The notes beneath the pieces were generated by a model that was not told the origin of the DNA, searched no databases, and worked only from the letters and a program-made list of their open reading frames with translations. The position numbers were made by a program, and so were the translations under genes. A stretch of 8,776 nucleotides of DNA, from assembly GCA_035315685.1 (NCBI GenBank), contig DATFXR010000436.1, forward strand, positions 1 to 8,776, in the 5' to 3' direction. Numbering within the stretch: the stretch's first letter is position 1; each line of letters starts with the position of its first letter. This stretch comes from QHWK01 sp035315685. Lineage in GTDB: Bacteria; Acidobacteriota; Vicinamibacteria; Vicinamibacterales; CAVVIG01. Positions 6,757 through 8,776 of the stretch are shown here, piece after piece.

Positions 6757-6821
6757 GCGATCCGGCCGCGAGTGGTCGCGACCTGATCGCGACTTGACCG
6801 CAATCTGATGGCGATCTGACG
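6757..6821. repeat. Helically phased 11-bp direct repeats upstream of the lipoprotein promoter
   Basis: Four good tandem units of GCGAYYTGAYS type run from 6778: GCGACCTGATC, GCGACTTGACC, GCAATCTGATG, GCGATCTGACG. Two weaker units precede them (6757-6767 and a 10-bp unit at 6768-6777). The step is about one DNA turn. The array also contains the perfect palindrome GGTCGCGACC (6774-6783) and inverted repeats such as GTCGCGA/TCGCGAC (6775-6793). It lies 48 bp upstream of the -35 box and just after the stop of the DUF4177-like gene, so it could bind a regulator or act as RNA hairpins ending that gene. Confidence 0.6.
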
Positions 6822-6842
6822 GTCGAGGGCGCCATCGCACCG

Positions 6843-7250
6843 TCATCGCATGCGTTTCAGGATGAACGTCATGCCGCCAGTTGCCGGCAACGTGACGCCC
6901 ATGAGCTCCCACCCCTGGGCGCCCCGCGCGTTGAGCGCGGCGACGGCATCCTGGCCAGCCGGCACGGTCGTCGTCGCGTACTCCCAGGTCGCGCGCGCGG
7001 ACCGCACGAGTACCGGCGGGACGGTCGGATGCGAGGCATCGCCGTTGATCACTTCCACGCGGAGGGGTTCCCTGACGTTGATCGCCTGCACATCGACCGG
7101 TACCGACTCGCTCGATCCACGATTGTCAATCTTGACGCGCGCCTCGGTCATCTGACCGGGGTATGGCGTCGTCGGCTGACCGGCGACGATCGCCGATGCG
7201 GTGGCGACAGCAGCGCCGAGGCAGAACGCGGCCACGGTGTTCGCAGTCAT
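6843..7250 (-). CDS. Small exported protein with DUF4177-like C-terminus
   Basis: The 135-residue protein starts at the ATG at 7250, set by a strong AGGAGG (7255-7260) four bases upstream. A longer frame to 7286 would skip this site and be partly translated from tandem-repeat DNA. Residues 1-23 form a signal peptide or anchor (VAAFCLGAAVATASAIVAG). The middle (35-85) has a beta-rich look (ARVKIDNRG, then EPLRVEVING). Residues 88-133 match the DUF4177 pattern: WEYATTTVP, then LNARGAQGWELMGVT and MTFILKR. No biochemical role is known to me for this domain; the signal peptide places it outside the cytoplasm. It sits between dnaE2 and the fibronectin lipoprotein on the same strand, with no sign of functional linkage. 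Confidence 0.8.
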   Translation of the reverse strand: MTANTVAAFCLGAAVATASAIVAGQPTTPYPGQMTEARVKIDNRGSSESVPVDVQAINVREPLRVEVINGDASHPTVPPVLVRSARATWEYATTTVPAGQDAVAALNARGAQGWELMGVTLPATGGMTFILKRMR

Positions 7251-7271
7251 GAAACCTCCTGGACGATAGGT

Positions 7272-7341
7272 AGTCGTCAGTCGCAAGTCGCTAGTCGCTA
7301 GTCGTCAGTCGCAAGTCGTCAGTCGCAAGTCGTTGGTCGTC
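7272..7341. repeat. Heptanucleotide tandem array, 10 units (AGTCGYN)
   Basis: Ten contiguous 7-bp units begin at 7272 (AGTCGTC, AGTCGCA, AGTCGCT, AGTCGCT, AGTCGTC and so on), the last being GGTCGTC, followed by a decayed AGTCTCC. All variation is in the last two bases apart from one first-base change. It fills the gap between the dnaE2 stop (7378) and the DUF4177-like start (7250), so it would be in the transcript if dnaE2 reads through. The unit is far too short for CRISPR. Confidence 0.9.
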
Positions 7342-7377
7342 AGTCTCCCAGGCCCCAGCCGCCAGACCCCGCGCGAT

Positions 7378-8776
7378 TCAGTAGAAATCGTGCGCATCGA
7401 AGTCGACGTCGACACCGCGCATGCCCTGAACCTGTTCGGCGCGGACTGAGATGACGCCGTCCTGATGCTGGAGCACACCGTCGACGATCAGGAACGGCTC
7501 TTCGATGACCACGAGGCGGTCGCGCGCGAAGAGATCCGGACGAACGATGATATTCGCGATCCCGGTTTCGTCTTCGAGCGTGAGGAAGACGAAGCCTTTC
7601 GCGGTGCCGGGACGCTGGCGCGTGATGACCATGCCGGCGACGCGCACGCGGCGGCCCTGCCTGGCCGTGCGCAAATCGCACGCGCGAAGGATCCCGCGCA
7701 TGGCCAGCTCGTCGCGCTTGAGCGCCATCGGGTGCCGGCCGGTCGACAGGCCCATCCCGCCGTAGTCGGCAACCAGCCGCTCGGCCTCGGTCATCGGCTT
7801 CAGGGGACAGGAGCCTTCGCTGTCACCGAGGGGACTGGGGACTGGGGGCTGGAGGCTGGGGGCTGGAGGCTGGAGGCTGGAGGCTAGGGGCTGGGGGCTA
7901 GCTGTCACGCCGTCGACGGGGGAAGCAACCGCAGAGAGCGCAGAGATCGCTGAGAATTCTTTTCCAAAAAAGATCTCTGCGGTCTCCGCGTTCTCTGCGG
8001 TTGCTTTCCCCTCCGCGACGTCGAACAGCTCACCGCCCGGACGGATCGCGCGCTCGGCCTGCCAGAGCGCTGAGCGGCGGTCGTAGCCGAACGCGTTCAG
8101 CGCGCCGATGTCTGCCAGTGTGACGAGCTCGTCGCGGCGCAGACCGGTGCGGGCGACGAGATCGTCGAGGGAAGAAAAGCGTGGCGAACGCTCGGCTAGA
8201 GCCTTCGCGCGACGTTCGGCTACCGAGCACCAATCGTGCGAGCAGTTGTTGCAGAACCATCGATTGCCTTCGCGTTCGAGCATCGACGCGTCGTCGCAGC
8301 CGCATTTTGGACATCCCGATCGCTCGGCGCCGTTCTGACGTCGCGCGAAGGCTTCAACCGGGCGCCCGAACGCTTCAGCCGAGCGCCCGCCGCGGACGCT
8401 CTCGATCCGCTTGCCGATTTCCTGCCGCAGACCGCTGACGTAGCGCAGGCCGAGGCGGATCGCGCCATCGGGTTCGACCGTGCAATCCCAGTCGGAGATC
8501 TGCACGTCGATCGGATGGAAGCGGACGCCGCGCCGCTGCGCATCCTTGACCAGCGTGGACGGATGATAGAAGCCCATCGGCTGGTTGTTGAGCAGCGACG
8601 TGTAGAACGCCGCCGGAAAATGCGCCTTGAGATACGCGCTCGCGTAGGCGAGCAGCGCGAAGCTCGCGGCGTGCGACTCGGGGAAGCCGTAGAGCGCGAA
8701 CGACGTGATTGATGTGATGATCTGCTCGGCCGCGTCGCCGCTGATGCCCTGGCGCGCCATCCCCTCGCGCAGCTGC
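7378..8776 (-). CDS. dnaE2: Error-prone DNA polymerase DnaE2/ImuC, C-terminal ~465 residues (5' end outside window)
   Basis: The frame is open across the right edge (QLREG precedes the internal Met at 8760), so the gene is partial. Numbering from that Met: residues 18-45 carry the hallmark SFALYGFPESHAASFALLAY, with QPMGFYHPSTLVKDAQRRGV at 60-79. A helix-hairpin-helix-like region lies at 196-232 (FSSLDDLVARTGL, then LADIGALNAFG). Residues 323-460 hold the linker and OB fold (GRHPMALKRDEL, RVRVAGMVITRQRPGTAKGF, DETGIANIIV), ending in the usual HDFY. This polymerase performs translesion synthesis after DNA damage, normally with ImuA and ImuB, whose genes would be expected upstream, beyond the right edge. 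Two in-frame inserts are unusual for the family: residues ~121-193 with a zinc ribbon (Cys150, 153, 170, 173), and ~249-318 made of repeat-derived sequence. Neither breaks the frame. Confidence 0.93.
   Translation of the reverse strand, partial: QLREGMARQGISGDAAEQIITSITSFALYGFPESHAASFALLAYASAYLKAHFPAAFYTSLLNNQPMGFYHPSTLVKDAQRRGVRFHPIDVQISDWDCTVEPDGAIRLGLRYVSGLRQEIGKRIESVRGGRSAEAFGRPVEAFARRQNGAERSGCPKCGCDDASMLEREGNRWFCNNCSHDWCSVAERRAKALAERSPRFSSLDDLVARTGLRRDELVTLADIGALNAFGYDRRSALWQAERAIRPGGELFDVAEGKATAENAETAEIFFGKEFSAISALSAVASPVDGVTASPQPLASSLQPPAPSLQPPVPSPLGDSEGSCPLKPMTEAERLVADYGGMGLSTGRHPMALKRDELAMRGILRACDLRTARQGRRVRVAGMVITRQRPGTAKGFVFLTLEDETGIANIIVRPDLFARDRLVVIEEPFLIVDGVLQHQDGVISVRAEQVQGMRGVDVDFDAHDFY
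7831..7900. repeat. Heptanucleotide tandem array, 10 units (GRGGCTG), inside dnaE2
   Basis: Ten contiguous 7-bp units: GGGACTG twice, then GGGGCTG and GAGGCTG variants, two ending in A. Because seven is not a multiple of three, the minus-strand reading repeats every 21 bp, giving a Pro/Ser-rich 7-residue motif (SLQPPAP, SLQPPVP) at residues ~287-310. No reading stop arises. The unit number equals that of the array at 7272-7341, although the unit sequence differs. Confidence 0.9.
7920..8009. repeat. CAGAGA-type imperfect palindrome inside dnaE2
   Basis: Arms with 15 perfect end bases (AAGCAACCGCAGAGA at 7923-7937, its inverse at 7992-8006) continue inward with near matches through CGCNGAGA steps to an A/T-rich loop near 7959-7970. 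It resembles the ACCGCAGAGACGCAGAG repeat seen scattered between genes in many phyla (from memory). Here it is translated in frame as about 30 residues with an AENAETAE segment (residues ~251-281). The element is 90 bp, a multiple of three. Confidence 0.85.
8185..8368. mobile_element. Candidate palindromic insert (MITE/RPE-like) carrying a zinc-ribbon segment in dnaE2
   Basis: Arms at 8185-8228 and 8322-8368 are inverted copies, with a perfect 16-bp core (AGCCTTCGCGCGACGT at 8200-8215, its inverse at 8338-8353) and imperfect extension on both sides. The 93 bp between them (8229-8321) encode residues ~148-178, exactly the ribbon with CPKCGC and WFCNNC. There is no transposase and no clear target duplication, so mobility is inferred from structure only. 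Confidence 0.5.
8351..8392. repeat. 21-bp direct duplication beside the palindromic insert
   Basis: GCTTCAACCGGGCGCCCG (from 8351) and GCTTCAGCCGAGCGCCCG (from 8372) differ at two of 18 bases and lie 21 bp apart, giving the peptide repeat SAEAFGR/PVEAFAR in DnaE2 (residues ~127-140). It overlaps the outer part of the right arm of the palindromic insert and may be part of the same element. Confidence 0.6.

Noticed and set aside
7251..7300. Promoter for the DUF4177-like gene (TATCGT near the start, TTGCGA/TAGCGA in the repeat)
   Set aside because: Hexamer spacings of 12 or 19 bp only, and the -35 candidates are simply repeat units; too weak to annotate.
7272..7341. CRISPR array
   Set aside because: Units are contiguous 7-mers without spacers, and there are no cas genes.
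7807..8016. Frameshift or pseudogene in dnaE2
   Set aside because: The frame is continuous through both inserts and the C-terminal motifs up to HDFY are intact.

Overview
The window is GC-rich and gene-dense. It looks like chromosomal DNA of a soil-type bacterium, most likely Acidobacteriota (Vicinamibacteria-like). That placement is inferred from the protein style (Ala/Gly/Ser-rich fibronectin modules, DinB, imuC-type polymerase) and from the short repeats resembling ones I associate with that group. No marker gene proves it.

Layout, left to right. (1) The 3' part of an amidohydrolase (+, 1-782) converges on, and overlaps by 41 bp, a 96-residue unknown protein (-, 742-1032). (2) On the minus strand follow an RluA-type pseudouridine synthase (1124-2065) and, upstream of it, a multi-spanning GT-C-like membrane protein with a C-terminal fibronectin-like domain (2171-3811). 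The 105-bp gap between them is almost filled by an inverted pair of palindromic REP-like repeats. (3) A 36-bp divergent promoter with exact two-fold symmetry (3811-3847) drives that membrane protein leftwards and a DinB-family protein rightwards. DinB is translationally coupled (TGATG) to a lipoprotein carrying a type-1 copper site (4368-5024). (4) A 93-bp structured inverted repeat separates this pair from a convergent lipoprotein with three fibronectin type III modules (-, 5136-6650). That gene has a good sigma-70 promoter, with about six 11-bp repeats further upstream. (5) A small exported DUF4177-like protein (-, 6843-7250) follows. (6) The right end holds the C-terminal ~465 residues of the error-prone polymerase DnaE2/ImuC (-, 7378 to beyond the edge).

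The genes do not form one pathway. The unifying theme is repetitive DNA, some of it inside reading frames. The clearest case is dnaE2. One in-frame insert contains a CxxC...CxxC zinc ribbon set almost exactly between ~45-bp inverted-repeat arms. A second is built from a CAGAGA-type palindrome plus ten 7-bp tandem repeats. Another 10-unit heptamer array lies just downstream of dnaE2. Two degenerate repeat units also sit within the 96-residue ORF, and the REP arm creates a false N-terminal extension of the pseudouridine synthase.

There is no sign of CRISPR, an rRNA or tRNA gene, a transposase or an integrase.
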